The position numbers and the translations under genes are program-made. Positions 25,828 to 34,762 of a DNA stretch of 64,000 nucleotides are shown one piece after another (position 1 is the first letter of the stretch; every line of letters starts with the position of its first letter). This DNA comes from PALSA-612 sp963846915. GTDB lineage: Bacteria > Actinomycetota > Thermoleophilia > Gaiellales > Gaiellaceae. A model generated the notes under the pieces. The model saw only the letters and a list, made by a program, of their open reading frames with translations, did no database searches and was not told where the DNA came from. The stretch is from positions 620,001-684,000 of the forward strand of contig CAWJXV010000004.1 in assembly GCA_963846915.1 (NCBI GenBank). Reading direction: 5' to 3'.

Positions 25828-26421
25828 GTGCGCCTCTTCCGTCGGGGCGAGACCGCCTCGACGCTCGACCTGCTCGTCGCGGGCCTCGGGAACCCCGGTC
25901 CCGAGTACCAAGCCACGCGCCACAACGCCGGCTGGCTCGTGGCGGACGAGCTGGCCACGCGGCACGGCGGATCGTGGAGATCGAAGTTCTCCGGCCGCCT
26001 CGCCGAGGTCCGCCTCGGCGATCTGCGGCTCGGGCTGCTGAAACCCGAGACCTACATGAACGAGTCGGGCCGTTCGATCGGTGCGGCGGCGCGGTTCTTC
26101 AAGGTCGATCCCGGGTCGCTGCTCGTGGTCCACGACGACGTCGACCTCGAAGAGGGCAGGCTCCAGGCGCGGCTCGGCGGTGGCCTGGCGGGCCACAACG
26201 GTCTGCGCTCGATCGCCCGGACGCTCGGGTCGCAGGATTTCCTCCGCCTCCGCGTGGGGGTCGGTCGGCCCGGCCGCGGCGACCGCCGGTCCGTGGCCGA
26301 CTACGTTCTCGCCGAGTTCGACCCGACTGTCGACGTGGCGGCCGTCGTCTCGCGCGCCGCGGACGCCGTCGAAACCACGGCCCGCGACGGCCTCGCGGAG
26401 GCTCAGCAGCGCTTCAACTGA
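25828..26421 (+). CDS. pth: Peptidyl-tRNA hydrolase
   Basis: Releases tRNA from peptidyl-tRNA that drops off the ribosome. The 197-residue protein shows LLVAGLGNPGPEYQATRHNAGW with the catalytic His and Asn, LLKPETYMNESGRSI, VVHDDVDLEEGRLQARLGGGLAGHNGLRSI and LRVGVGRPG. The GTG start lies 3 bases after the L25 stop. About 30 bases after its own stop is an inverted repeat with a short T-run. Confidence 0.95.
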   Translation: MRLFRRGETASTLDLLVAGLGNPGPEYQATRHNAGWLVADELATRHGGSWRSKFSGRLAEVRLGDLRLGLLKPETYMNESGRSIGAAARFFKVDPGSLLVVHDDVDLEEGRLQARLGGGLAGHNGLRSIARTLGSQDFLRLRVGVGRPGRGDRRSVADYVLAEFDPTVDVAAVVSRAADAVETTARDGLAEAQQRFN

Positions 26422-26452
26422 CCGACCGCCTCGCGCATGAATCGTGACTCCG

Positions 26453-26476
26453 GTGTGACAGACACGTCACACTTTT
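26453..26476 (+). terminator. Inverted repeat with T-run, possible weak terminator or operator
   Basis: GTGTGAC (26453-26459) and GTCACAC (26466-26472) form a perfect 7-bp repeat around 6 bases, followed by TTTT. It lies 31 bases after the pth stop. The symmetric core could equally be a transcription-factor site. Confidence 0.35.
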
Positions 26477-26561
26477 CGCAGTACGATGAAACGTGGGTGG
26501 TGGGCTGGGGTGCCCCCGAGCGGCTGGGCGATCGGGGTAGCTCGGAGGCCCTTCGCGGACG

Positions 26562-26594
26562 TAGACTGACGGGGCGGAACCGGGCGGTTTCGCC
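26562..26594 (+). promoter_or_regulatory. mfd -10 box and 5' leader hairpin
   Basis: TAGACT (26562-26567) predicts a transcript start near 26574. From there the leader forms a hairpin: GGCGGAACC (26573-26581), loop GGGC, GGTTTCGCC (26586-26594), all nine positions pairing with one G-U. Only 7 bases separate it from the mfd ATG, and no Shine-Dalgarno sequence is free. Confidence 0.4.
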
Positions 26595-26601
26595 AGTCGT
26601 C

Positions 26602-29600
26602 ATGGACCGGCCGGTGCTCGACATCCTCGCGCGGGAGCTCGCCGAGAGCGGGAGTCTCGTCGCGTTCTCGGACGAGCTCGGACGGGCGGACGCGCGCGTG
26701 TCGGAGCCTGCGCTCCCGCTCCTGCTCGCCGCGCTCCATCTGCGTCTCCAGCGCGGGCTCGTCTGCCTCCTGCCCGACGACGCCGAGGCGCGGGACACCG
26801 CCGAGGCGGCGGCCTGGTTCCTTGGCGAGGACGACGTCGCCTTCATGCCGAGCCGCGGCGTCTCCTTCGACTCCGGGCTGGAGCCACCGCCGCACCTCGT
26901 CGGCGAGCGCTTTCGCTCGCTCGATGTGCTCGCGGCCGGCGGCCTCGTGTGCGTCTCCGCGGCCGCAATTGCGGAGCCGCTTCCGCCCCCGGACGCCCGG
27001 CCGGAGCCGATCGCGGTCCGGCCTGGAGACGAGCCCGGCGTGGCGGGCCTGGCCGAGCGGCTGGCGCTCGCCGGCTACGAACGGGTCGAGCGCGCCGAGG
27101 AGCGCGGCCAGTTCGCGGTTCGGGGCGGCATCGTCGACGTCTACCCGGTTACCGGGCGCGAGCCCGTTCGCGTCGAACTCTTCGGCGACGAGGTCGAGGC
27201 GATCCGCGCGTTCTCCCCGTTCACGCAGCGCGCGCTCCGCGCGCTCGACGCCGCGCTGCTCTATCCGGCTTCTGAGCGGCGCCTCGACCTCGTCGACCCC
27301 GGCGAGGCGTTGTCGCGGGACGAGACCGAGGTTCGGGTGTTGGCGGACGATCTCGTGCCGGCGCTCCCGGTCGAGCCCGACCTCGTCTGGCGGCCGGCGG
27401 CCGTGCGCGAGGCGTGGCTCGAGGAGCTCGGCGAGGAGCGCGAGCTCCCGTCGGCGTCGCTGCTCGACCCGCTGCCTCAGGGCCAGCTGCACTCGTTCGA
27501 GGCGCAGCGGCCGGCACTCGCGGCGCGCGGGCTCGCAGAAGCCGAGAACGAGCTGCAGAGCTTCGTTCGCGGCGGCATCCGCGTCGTCGTCGCGTTCCCG
27601 CACCGCGGCGAGGCGCTTCGCACGCAAAACCTGCTCCGGCGCGTCGACGCCCGCCTGATCGGGTCCGGAGACAAGCCCCTCGAAGAGCCCGGCGTCGTCT
27701 TCGCCGTCTCGCCTGCGCGGCGCGGCTTCGTCTGGCGCGAGCTCGGGCTCGCGCTGCTCCCCGACACGCAGGTGTTCCGGCGCCGGGCGCCGCGCGGCGA
27801 CGCGAGGATCGGCCGGGCCCTGCAGTCGTTCGCCGACCTGCGTACCGGCGACCACGTCGTCCACGAGGACCACGGCGTCGGCAAGCTGCTCGGCTTCGAG
27901 ACGAAGACGGTTGCAGGCGTGACGCGCGACTACCTCTTCGTCGGCTTCCGTGGCGACGACCGGCTCTACGTGCCGCACGAGCAGATCGGGAAGGTGTCGC
28001 GCTACGTCGGCGCCGATGCCCGCGCGCCTGCGCTCTCGCGCCTTGGCGGCAAGGCCTGGCAACTGATCAAGTCACGGGCGCGCGAGTCGGCCCGCGAACT
28101 CGCCGGCGAGCTGATCGCGCTCTACGCGCGCCGCCAGACGATGCCGGGCGTCGCGTACGACCTGACGAGCGACTGGCTAGAGCGGCTGGAGGCCAGCTTC
28201 CCCTACCGCGAGACGGACGACCAGCGCACGGCGATCGAGGCAGTGAAGGAGGACCTCGAGGCGCCGCGCCCGATGGACCGGCTCGTCTGCGGCGACGTCG
28301 GCTTCGGGAAGACCGAGGTCGCGCTGCGCGCCGCGTTCGCGGTCGCCCTCGACGGACGCCAGGTGCTGATGCTCGTCCCGACCACCGTTCTCGCGCAGCA
28401 GCACTGGAACACCTTCCGCGAGCGCTTTGCCGACTTCCCCGTGCGCGTCGAGATGGTCTCGCGCTTCCGGAGGCCGGCCGAGGTCAAGCAGGTGCTGGCC
28501 GACTTCTCCGCCGGCAAGGTCGAGGTGCTCATCGGCACGCATCGCGTCCTCTCGCGCGATGTGATCCCGAAGAGCCTCGGGCTCGTGATCGTCGACGAGG
28601 AGCAGCGCTTCGGCGTCGCGCAGAAGGAGCTCCTCCGCTCGCTGCGGCTCGAGGTCGACGTCCTCGCGCTGACCGCGACGCCGATCCCGCGCACGCTGCA
28701 CATGTCGCTCGCGGGGCTGCGGGACATCTCGATCATCGAGACGCCGCCGGAGGGGAGGCAAGCGATTCGCACGCACGTGGGCGAGTACGACGAGGAGCTC
28801 ATCAGGACGGCACTGGCGCGGGAGCTCGAGCGCGGCGGGCAGTCGTTCTACCTGCACAACCGCGTCGAGACGATCGAGGAGGCGGCGACGAAGCTCCAGG
28901 AGCTGTGCCCCGACCTCCGCTTCCTCGTCGCGCACGGCCAGATGAGGGAGCGGGAGCTCGAGAACCGGATGATCGAGTTCCTGCGCGGTGACGCGGACGT
29001 GCTCGTGTCGACGACGATCATCGAGTCCGGCCTCGACATCCCGCAGGCGAACACCCTGGTCGTCGAGCGGGCGGATCTGCTCGGCCTCGCGCAGCTGTAC
29101 CAGATCAGGGGCCGCGTGGGCCGCTCCGAGGTGCCGGCGCACGCGTACCTCTTCTACCCGGACGCGATGGAGCTACTGCCCGAGGCGCGCGCCCGCCTGT
29201 CGACGCTCGCCGACCACACCGAGCTCGGCTCCGGGTTCTCGATCGCCATGCGCGACCTCGAGATCCGCGGCGCGGGCGAGCTGCTGGGGGCCGAGCAGTC
29301 CGGACACGTCGCCGCCCTCGGCTTCGAGCTGTACGTGGAGCTCCTCAACGAGGCGGTCGCCGAGCTCCAGGGGAGCCGTCGCGTCGCGGCGCGGCCGATC
29401 CGGATCGACGCGCGCATCGACGCCTTCATCCCGGCGGTATACGTCGACTCGGAGGCGCTCAAGATCGACCTCCACCGCCGCCTGGCGCTCACGGAGTCGG
29501 AGGACGAGCTGCGCGAGCTGCGGGCGGACGTCGAGGACCGCTATGGGCCGCTGCCGGAGCCGGTCGAAAACCTGTTCACGATCCAGGAGGCGAAGCTGAA

Positions 29601-29817
29601 GCTGGCCCGGGCCGGGGTCGACTACCTCGTCTTCCGGGGCGGAAAGCTGGCCGTCGGGCCGCTCGTCCTCGGCTCCGACGACCTGCGCTCGCTGCGGTCC
29701 GCGGTCGAGACCGCGGTGTACTCGACGGGCTCACATGAGGTAACCCTAAGAACTGACACGTTCGACGCAGCGCTCGTCCTTGCTGATGCTATTCTCGAAC
29801 TGCGCCGGGCAGCCTGA
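26602..29817 (+). CDS. mfd: Transcription-repair coupling factor Mfd
   Basis: ATP-dependent translocase of about 1071 residues that removes stalled RNA polymerase at DNA lesions and recruits UvrA. The N-terminal UvrB-homology module contains ERGQFAVRGGIVDVYPV and RVELFGDEVEAIRAFSPFTQ. A CarD-like polymerase-interaction domain follows (TGDHVVHEDHGVGKLLGFE). The RecG-like motor has DRLVCGDVGFGKTEVALRAA (Walker A), LVIVDEEQRFGV (DEEQ), ALTATPIPRTLHMSL and TTIIESGLDIPQANTLVV. The C-terminal TRCF domain includes DARIDAFIPAVYV. I chose the ATG that gives MDRPVLDILAREL; the frame is open for 165 bases upstream but without similarity. Confidence 0.96.
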   Translation: MDRPVLDILARELAESGSLVAFSDELGRADARVSEPALPLLLAALHLRLQRGLVCLLPDDAEARDTAEAAAWFLGEDDVAFMPSRGVSFDSGLEPPPHLVGERFRSLDVLAAGGLVCVSAAAIAEPLPPPDARPEPIAVRPGDEPGVAGLAERLALAGYERVERAEERGQFAVRGGIVDVYPVTGREPVRVELFGDEVEAIRAFSPFTQRALRALDAALLYPASERRLDLVDPGEALSRDETEVRVLADDLVPALPVEPDLVWRPAAVREAWLEELGEERELPSASLLDPLPQGQLHSFEAQRPALAARGLAEAENELQSFVRGGIRVVVAFPHRGEALRTQNLLRRVDARLIGSGDKPLEEPGVVFAVSPARRGFVWRELGLALLPDTQVFRRRAPRGDARIGRALQSFADLRTGDHVVHEDHGVGKLLGFETKTVAGVTRDYLFVGFRGDDRLYVPHEQIGKVSRYVGADARAPALSRLGGKAWQLIKSRARESARELAGELIALYARRQTMPGVAYDLTSDWLERLEASFPYRETDDQRTAIEAVKEDLEAPRPMDRLVCGDVGFGKTEVALRAAFAVALDGRQVLMLVPTTVLAQQHWNTFRERFADFPVRVEMVSRFRRPAEVKQVLADFSAGKVEVLIGTHRVLSRDVIPKSLGLVIVDEEQRFGVAQKELLRSLRLEVDVLALTATPIPRTLHMSLAGLRDISIIETPPEGRQAIRTHVGEYDEELIRTALARELERGGQSFYLHNRVETIEEAATKLQELCPDLRFLVAHGQMRERELENRMIEFLRGDADVLVSTTIIESGLDIPQANTLVVERADLLGLAQLYQIRGRVGRSEVPAHAYLFYPDAMELLPEARARLSTLADHTELGSGFSIAMRDLEIRGAGELLGAEQSGHVAALGFELYVELLNEAVAELQGSRRVAARPIRIDARIDAFIPAVYVDSEALKIDLHRRLALTESEDELRELRADVEDRYGPLPEPVENLFTIQEAKLKLARAGVDYLVFRGGKLAVGPLVLGSDDLRSLRSAVETAVYSTGSHEVTLRTDTFDAALVLADAILELRRAA

Positions 29818-29828
29818 GGCGCTTTTCA

Positions 29829-30884
29829 ATGACCGCAGTCCTTCGTATTCGTCACCTCGTCGCTCTCGTCGCGTGCTGCGCTGCAGTGGTGATGCTCGTC
29901 GCCGCGTGCGGCGACTCGTCGAGCAGCTCGTCCGGCGCGCCGAAAGGAAGCGTCGCCGAGATCAACGGCCAGCCGATCTCGCAGGCGTCGTTCGACGAGC
30001 TGATGCAGGAGTACCTCCACGCGACCTTCGCGGTCAACAAGCAGCCGGTCCCGAAGAAGGGCTCGCCCGAGTACGACGCCGGCGTCCAGAAGGTCGTCGC
30101 GTACCTGATCCAGAAGACGGAGCTCGAGCAGCAGGGCAAGAAGCTCGGGATCGCCGTCACGCCGAAGGACATCGACCAGGCGATCACCAAGGACATCCAG
30201 CAGTACTTCAGCAACAGCCGCGCGAAGCTCCTGGCCGCGATGAAGAAGCAGGGCGTGACGATGCAGCAGTTCCGCGCCACCGTCGCGTTCTCCGTCCTGC
30301 AGAGCAAGCTCGTGCAGAAGCTGACGTCGGGCCTGACCGTCTCGGACAAGCAGGCGCTCGACTACTACAACAAGAACAGCGCGAACTACACGCAACCCGA
30401 GTCGCGCGACGTCGCCCACATTCTCGTCGCGACCAAGGCGAAGGCGCAGAGCATCTACAACCAGCTGGTGAAGGGCGCCAGCTTCGCGGCCCTGGCCAAG
30501 AAGTACTCGACCGACAAGGGCTCGGCCGTCAAAGGCGGCGACCTCGGAGTGCAGCCCGAGACGGGGCTGGTGCCGTCGTTCGCCAAGGTCGCGTTCGCGC
30601 TTCCGACAGGCGTCCTCTCGAAGCCGACCAAGTCCCAGTACGGCTGGCACATCATCAAGCCGCTCGGCCCGGTGATCCCGAAGACGGTGACGCCCTTCGC
30701 GAAGGTGAAGGCGAGCATCGTCACGCAGATCAAGCAGGCGAAGAACAGCGACGTCATGTCGAAGTTCCAGAGCAAGCTGACGGCGTTCTACGCCAAGCGG
30801 ATCAAGTACGCGCACGGCTATGCGCCGCCGGCCACCACGGCCGTGGCGCCGCCGGCATCCACCTCGGTCCTCCCGGGCGGTTGA
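29829..30884 (+). CDS. SurA/PrsA-like peptidyl-prolyl cis-trans isomerase lipoprotein
   Basis: Extracytoplasmic foldase of 351 residues. A lipoprotein signal (LVALVACCAAVVMLVAAC, with lipobox-type Cys about residue 26) is followed by a Ser-rich linker and a SurA-N-like helical chaperone domain (INGQPISQASFDELMQEYL, LLAAMKKQGVTMQQF). The PpiC parvulin domain follows (SRDVAHILVATKAKAQSI, FAALAKKYSTDKGSAVKGGDLG, KSQYGWHIIKPLG). The tail is Ala/Pro-rich. It starts 11 bases after mfd and overlaps mazG by 4 bases. Confidence 0.9.
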   Translation: MTAVLRIRHLVALVACCAAVVMLVAACGDSSSSSSGAPKGSVAEINGQPISQASFDELMQEYLHATFAVNKQPVPKKGSPEYDAGVQKVVAYLIQKTELEQQGKKLGIAVTPKDIDQAITKDIQQYFSNSRAKLLAAMKKQGVTMQQFRATVAFSVLQSKLVQKLTSGLTVSDKQALDYYNKNSANYTQPESRDVAHILVATKAKAQSIYNQLVKGASFAALAKKYSTDKGSAVKGGDLGVQPETGLVPSFAKVAFALPTGVLSKPTKSQYGWHIIKPLGPVIPKTVTPFAKVKASIVTQIKQAKNSDVMSKFQSKLTAFYAKRIKYAHGYAPPATTAVAPPASTSVLPGG

Positions 30885-31648
30885 GCCTCCCCGAGGCGCT
30901 GACCGAGCTCGACGAGCTCGCTCGCCGCCTCCGCCGCGACTGCCCCTGGGACCGGGAGCAAACGGCGAAGACGATCGTCCCGCACACGATCGAGGAGGCA
31001 TACGAGGTCGCCGACGCCGCGATGGCGGACGACGACGCGAAGCTCCTCGACGAGCTCGGCGATCTCCTCTTCCATGTCTACTTCCTCTCGCTGCTCCTCG
31101 AGGAACGCGGGCGCGGTGACCTCGAGCAGGCGGCCCGGCTGATTCACGAGAAGCTCGTCCGCCGCCATCCGCACGTCTTCGGGGACGTCGAGGCCGACAC
31201 GCCGCACCGCGTGAAGGAGAACTGGGAGCGGATCAAGCGCGAGCAGGAGGGGCGCGAGGGCGTCTTCCACGACGTGCCCGAGTCGCTGCCCTCGCTCCTC
31301 TACGCCCGCAAGGTGCAGCGCCGCGCCGCCTCGGTCGGGTTCGAGTACCCGGACGTCGAGGGTGCGGTCGAGGATCTCGACAACGAGGTCCGCGAGCTCC
31401 ATGTCGAGCTCGCCGACGGGTCGGACGAGCGGCGCGCCGCGGAGCTCGGTGACGTGCTCTTCGCCTGCGTGAACGTCTCGCGCCGGATCGGCGCCGACCC
31501 GGAGATCGAGCTCCGGCGCGCGACGCAGCGCTTCCGCGAGCGCGTCGAGGCGGCGGAGCGGCTCGCCCGGGAGGCCGGTGAGAGCTGGACAACGCTGCCT
31601 CTCTCGGAGCAGGATCGCTACTTCGACCAGGCCAAGGAGGCGGAGTGA
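30881..31648 (+). CDS. mazG: Nucleoside triphosphate pyrophosphohydrolase MazG
   Basis: House-cleaning enzyme of about 255 residues converting NTPs/dNTPs to monophosphates. The MazG signature is complete: LDELARRLRRDCPWDREQT, VPHTIEEAYEVADA (EExxE type), LLDELGDLLFHVYFL and the second-domain copy AAELGDVLFACVNVSRRIG. The TTG start overlaps the upstream stop (TTGA). Its own stop overlaps the eno GTG (GTGA), so the genes from 29829 onward form one operon. Confidence 0.92.
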   Translation: MSLPEALTELDELARRLRRDCPWDREQTAKTIVPHTIEEAYEVADAAMADDDAKLLDELGDLLFHVYFLSLLLEERGRGDLEQAARLIHEKLVRRHPHVFGDVEADTPHRVKENWERIKREQEGREGVFHDVPESLPSLLYARKVQRRAASVGFEYPDVEGAVEDLDNEVRELHVELADGSDERRAAELGDVLFACVNVSRRIGADPEIELRRATQRFRERVEAAERLAREAGESWTTLPLSEQDRYFDQAKEAE

Positions 31649-32917
31649 GCACGATCGCAAGCGTCCACGCGCGGCAGATCCTCGACTCGCGCGGCAACCC
31701 GACCGTGGAGGTCGACGTCCGGCTCGAGTCGGGCGCCTCCGGCCGCGCCGCCGTGCCCTCCGGCGCCTCGACCGGGCAGTTCGAGGCGGTCGAGCTCCGC
31801 GACGGCGGCGACGCCTACGGCGGCAAGGGCGTGACGCGCGCAGTCGCGAACGTCGAAGGCGAGATCGCCGACGCCGTGGGTGGGCTCGACGCGTCGGACC
31901 AGGAAACGCTCGACCGGCGCCTCGTCGACCTCGACGGGACGCCGAACAAGGGCCGCCTGGGGGCAAACGCGCTCCTCGGCGTCTCGCTTGCGACCGCGAA
32001 GGCCGCGGCCGCGCATCACGGCGTGCCGCTGTACCGGCACCTCGGCGGCGACGACGCGACGACGCTGCCGGTGCCGATGATGAACGTGATCAACGGCGGC
32101 GTCCACGCGGCGAACTCCATCGACCTGCAGGAGTTCATGGTCGTGCCCGCCGGCGCCGCGTCGTTCGCCGAGGCGCTCCGGATCGGGGCCGAGACCTACC
32201 ACGCGCTGAAGAGCGTGCTCTCGGAGCAGGGCCTGGCGACGGCGGTGGGGGACGAAGGGGGCTTCGCGCCCGATCTGCCGTCGAGCGAGGCCGCGATCGG
32301 CGCCATCCTCGAGGCGGCGGAGCGCGCAGGGCATCGACGAGCGTGTCGCGATCGCGCTCGACCCGGCATCGACCGAGTTCTACCGAGACGGCGTCTACCG
32401 CTTCGAGGGCCGCGAGGCGAGCGGCGGGGAGATGACCGAGTTCTACGCCGGCCTCGCGGACGAGTTCCCGCTCGTGTCGGTCGAGGACGGCGTCGCCGAG
32501 GACGACTGGGACACCTGGAGGAGGCTGACCGACCGCCTGGGCGACCGGCTCCAGCTCGTCGGAGACGACCTGTTCGTCACGAATCCCGACCGGCTCCAGC
32601 GCGGCATCGACGCCGGGGTCGCCAACTCGATCCTGATCAAGGTCAACCAGATCGGCACGCTGACGGAGACACTCGAGGCGATCGCGCTCGCCCGCGCGAA
32701 CGGCTACTCCGCGGTCATCTCGCACCGCTCCGGCGAGACGGAGGACGCGACCATCGCCGACCTCGCCGTCGCCACCGGCACCGGCCAGATCAAGACCGGC
32801 GCGCCGGCACGCACCGACCGCGTCGTGAAGTACAACCAGCTGCTCAGGATCGAGGAGCAGCTCGGCGAGCGGGCGACCTACCCGGGTTGGGCAGCGTTCC
32901 CGCGCGCCACGCGCTGA
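31645..32917 (+). CDS. eno: Enolase, interrupted by a +1 frameshift
   Basis: Glycolytic enzyme converting 2-phosphoglycerate to phosphoenolpyruvate. The first part is textbook enolase: IASVHARQILDSRGNPTVEV, GASTGQFEAVELRDGG, GANALLGVSLATAKAAA, MNVINGGVHAANSIDLQEFM and GDEGGFAPDLPSSEAA. After AAERAG an extra G in the run 32329-32331 shifts the frame. Removing it restores GIDERVAIALDPASTEFY and the rest in frame: FPLVSVEDGVAEDDW, LVGDDLFVTN, LIKVNQIGTLTETL, AVISHRSGETED and KTGAPARTDRVVKYNQLLR. The joined product would be about 423 residues, normal length. All catalytic residues are present across the break, so a sequence error is the likelier explanation. Confidence 0.93.
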
Positions 32918-32946
32918 GCGCGACGGCGTCTGTACTCTCAGAGGCG

Positions 32947-34359
32947 GTGCCCTCCACCGCCATTCCTCGCCGGACAAAGATCGTCGCGACGATCGGTCCC
33001 GCGTCCTCCGGAAGGATCGACGAGCTGATCGGCGCCGGGATGGACTCGGCGCGGCTCAACTTCTCCCACGGCACGCACGAGGATCACGCGCGAAACGCGC
33101 AGCTCGTCCGCGAGGCCTCCCGGGCGCACGGGAAGCCGCTCGCGCTGATCGGCGACCTCCAGGGGCCGAAGCTGCGTGTCACCGACCTCGACGAGGCGAT
33201 CGTCCTCACGCGAGGGCAAGAAGTGGTGATCGGCCCCGACGGCGACACTCCGGGAGTCGACCTCCCTGTCAGCCCGTCCGTGATCGGCGAGGTGCTCCGG
33301 CCCGGCCACGACGTCCTCATCGACGATGGGCACATCCGGCTTCGCGTCGATCGCGTCGAGCGCCTGCGGGCCGTCTGCTCGGTCGTGATCGGCGGCCGCG
33401 TCGAGGCACACAAGGGCGTCAATCTGCCCGGCGTCCCGCTGCCGATCCCGTCCTTGACGCCCAAGGACGTCGACGACCTCGCCTTCGCGCTCGAGCTCGG
33501 AGTCGACTTCGTCGCGCTCTCGTTCGTCCGCTCCGCCGAGGACGTCCGCGACCTGCGCCGCCGCATCGAGGCGCAGGGCTCGCCGGCGCACGTGATCGCG
33601 AAGATCGAGAAGGCGGAGGCGGTCGAGGCGCTCGAGGCGATCATCGTCGAATCGGACGCAGTCATGGTCGCGCGCGGCGACCTCGGCGTCGAGATCGGCC
33701 CTGCGTCGGTGCCGCTCCTCCAGAAGCACATCATCCTCCGCTCGCTCGAGCAGAGCCGGCCTGTGATCACCGCCACGCAGATGCTCGAGTCGATGGTGCA
33801 CCAGGCCGAGCCGACGCGGGCCGAGGCGAGCGACGTCGCGAACGCCGTGCTCGACGGGACGTCGGCGCTGATGCTCTCGCAGGAGACCGCCGTCGGCGAG
33901 TACCCGGTCGAGTCGGTCATGGTCATGGACCAGATCGCGCGAACGGTCGAGCCAAGCCTCGGCTACCGGCACGAACTGCCGGACGCGAGCGACGAGCCGA
34001 CCGTGGGGCAGGCGCTCTCGAACGCCGCGTGCGACATCGCCGAGGTGCTGCGCGCGGCCGCGATCGTCGTGCCTACCTACAGCGGCCGCACCGCCTCGGC
34101 TGTTGCCCGCCTACGGCCGCGGCGGCCGATCGCGGCGATCACGCACCAGCTGGCCGCAGCGCAGCAGATGGCGCTCGAGTGGGGGGTGCTGCCGCTCGTG
34201 ATCCCGGAGGCGGCCGATGTCGACGACCTGTGGCAGCGCTCCGTCTCTGCTGCCCGCGAGGCGGGTGTCGTCGCGGCGGGCGAGCGGGTCGTGATCGCGG
34301 CCGGGACGAACGTGAACGTCGCCGGATCGACGAACGTGATCCGCGTCGACACCGCCTGA
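32947..34359 (+). CDS. pyk: Pyruvate kinase
   Basis: Final glycolytic enzyme, 470 residues. Motifs are RRTKIVATIGPAS, AGMDSARLNFSHGTHEDH (active-site Arg and nucleotide loop), LIGDLQGPKLRV, HKGVNLPGVPLPIPSLTPKD, VIAKIEKAEAVEAL with the catalytic Lys, VMVARGDLGVEIG, ITATQMLESM and a C-terminal allosteric domain (VVPTYSGRTASAVARLRP, INVNVAGSTNVIRV-type end). A TACTCT box ends 8 bases before the GTG, suggesting its own promoter just after eno. It lies in the same frame as the 5' part of eno, separated by the frameshift. Confidence 0.95.
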   Translation: MPSTAIPRRTKIVATIGPASSGRIDELIGAGMDSARLNFSHGTHEDHARNAQLVREASRAHGKPLALIGDLQGPKLRVTDLDEAIVLTRGQEVVIGPDGDTPGVDLPVSPSVIGEVLRPGHDVLIDDGHIRLRVDRVERLRAVCSVVIGGRVEAHKGVNLPGVPLPIPSLTPKDVDDLAFALELGVDFVALSFVRSAEDVRDLRRRIEAQGSPAHVIAKIEKAEAVEALEAIIVESDAVMVARGDLGVEIGPASVPLLQKHIILRSLEQSRPVITATQMLESMVHQAEPTRAEASDVANAVLDGTSALMLSQETAVGEYPVESVMVMDQIARTVEPSLGYRHELPDASDEPTVGQALSNAACDIAEVLRAAAIVVPTYSGRTASAVARLRPRRPIAAITHQLAAAQQMALEWGVLPLVIPEAADVDDLWQRSVSAAREAGVVAAGERVVIAAGTNVNVAGSTNVIRVDTA

Positions 34360-34413
34360 GATCCGGCGGCGTGAAAGAGGAGGTCCGGTCCACGGCACGA
34401 ATCGGGTCAGGCC

Positions 34414-34755
34414 ATGCCCGCTGCGACCAAGCATGCACGCCGCGCCGGACGACGGCGCCTGCGGTTCTGGCTCGTCCTCGCCGTCGGAGCGTGCCTGACG
34501 GGCGTTCTCTACTACGGGCCGGTCAAGGCCTACGTCTCGACGTCGCACCAGCTCGCGGAACGCAAGGCCGAGGTGAAGGAGCTGGCGCACGAGAAGGCAG
34601 TGCTCGAGCGGCGGCTGTCGATCTCCGGCACGGGCGAGGCGCTCCTCGAAGAGGCGCGCCGCCTCGGCTACGTCCGCCCCGGCGAGCACCTGTTCGTGGT
34701 GCGCGGCGTGAAGGCGTGGCTGAAGGCGCACGCAGGCTCGACGGCTACGCACTAG
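34414..34755 (+). CDS. ftsB: FtsB/DivIC-family septum formation initiator
   Basis: Divisome protein of 113 residues. A basic cytoplasmic start (KHARRAGRRRLRF), one membrane helix (WLVLAVGACLTGVLYYGPV), a coiled coil (HQLAERKAEVKELAHEKAVL) and the C-terminal family motif ARRLGYVRPGEHLFVV are visible in order. It presumably pairs with FtsL and FtsQ. Position after eno and before DUF501 is typical of Actinobacteria. Confidence 0.88.
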   Translation: MPAATKHARRAGRRRLRFWLVLAVGACLTGVLYYGPVKAYVSTSHQLAERKAEVKELAHEKAVLERRLSISGTGEALLEEARRLGYVRPGEHLFVVRGVKAWLKAHAGSTATH

Positions 34756-34762
34756 GAGCACC

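Noticed and set aside
26453..26472. CRP-type site upstream of mfd
   Set aside because: The half-sites TGTGA and TCACA are separated by 8 rather than 6 bases, so it does not fit the CRP spacing.
31645..34359. Enolase-pyruvate kinase fusion protein
   Set aside because: The continuous frame results from the eno frameshift; eno has its own stop at 32915-32917 and pyk has its own -10 box and GTG.
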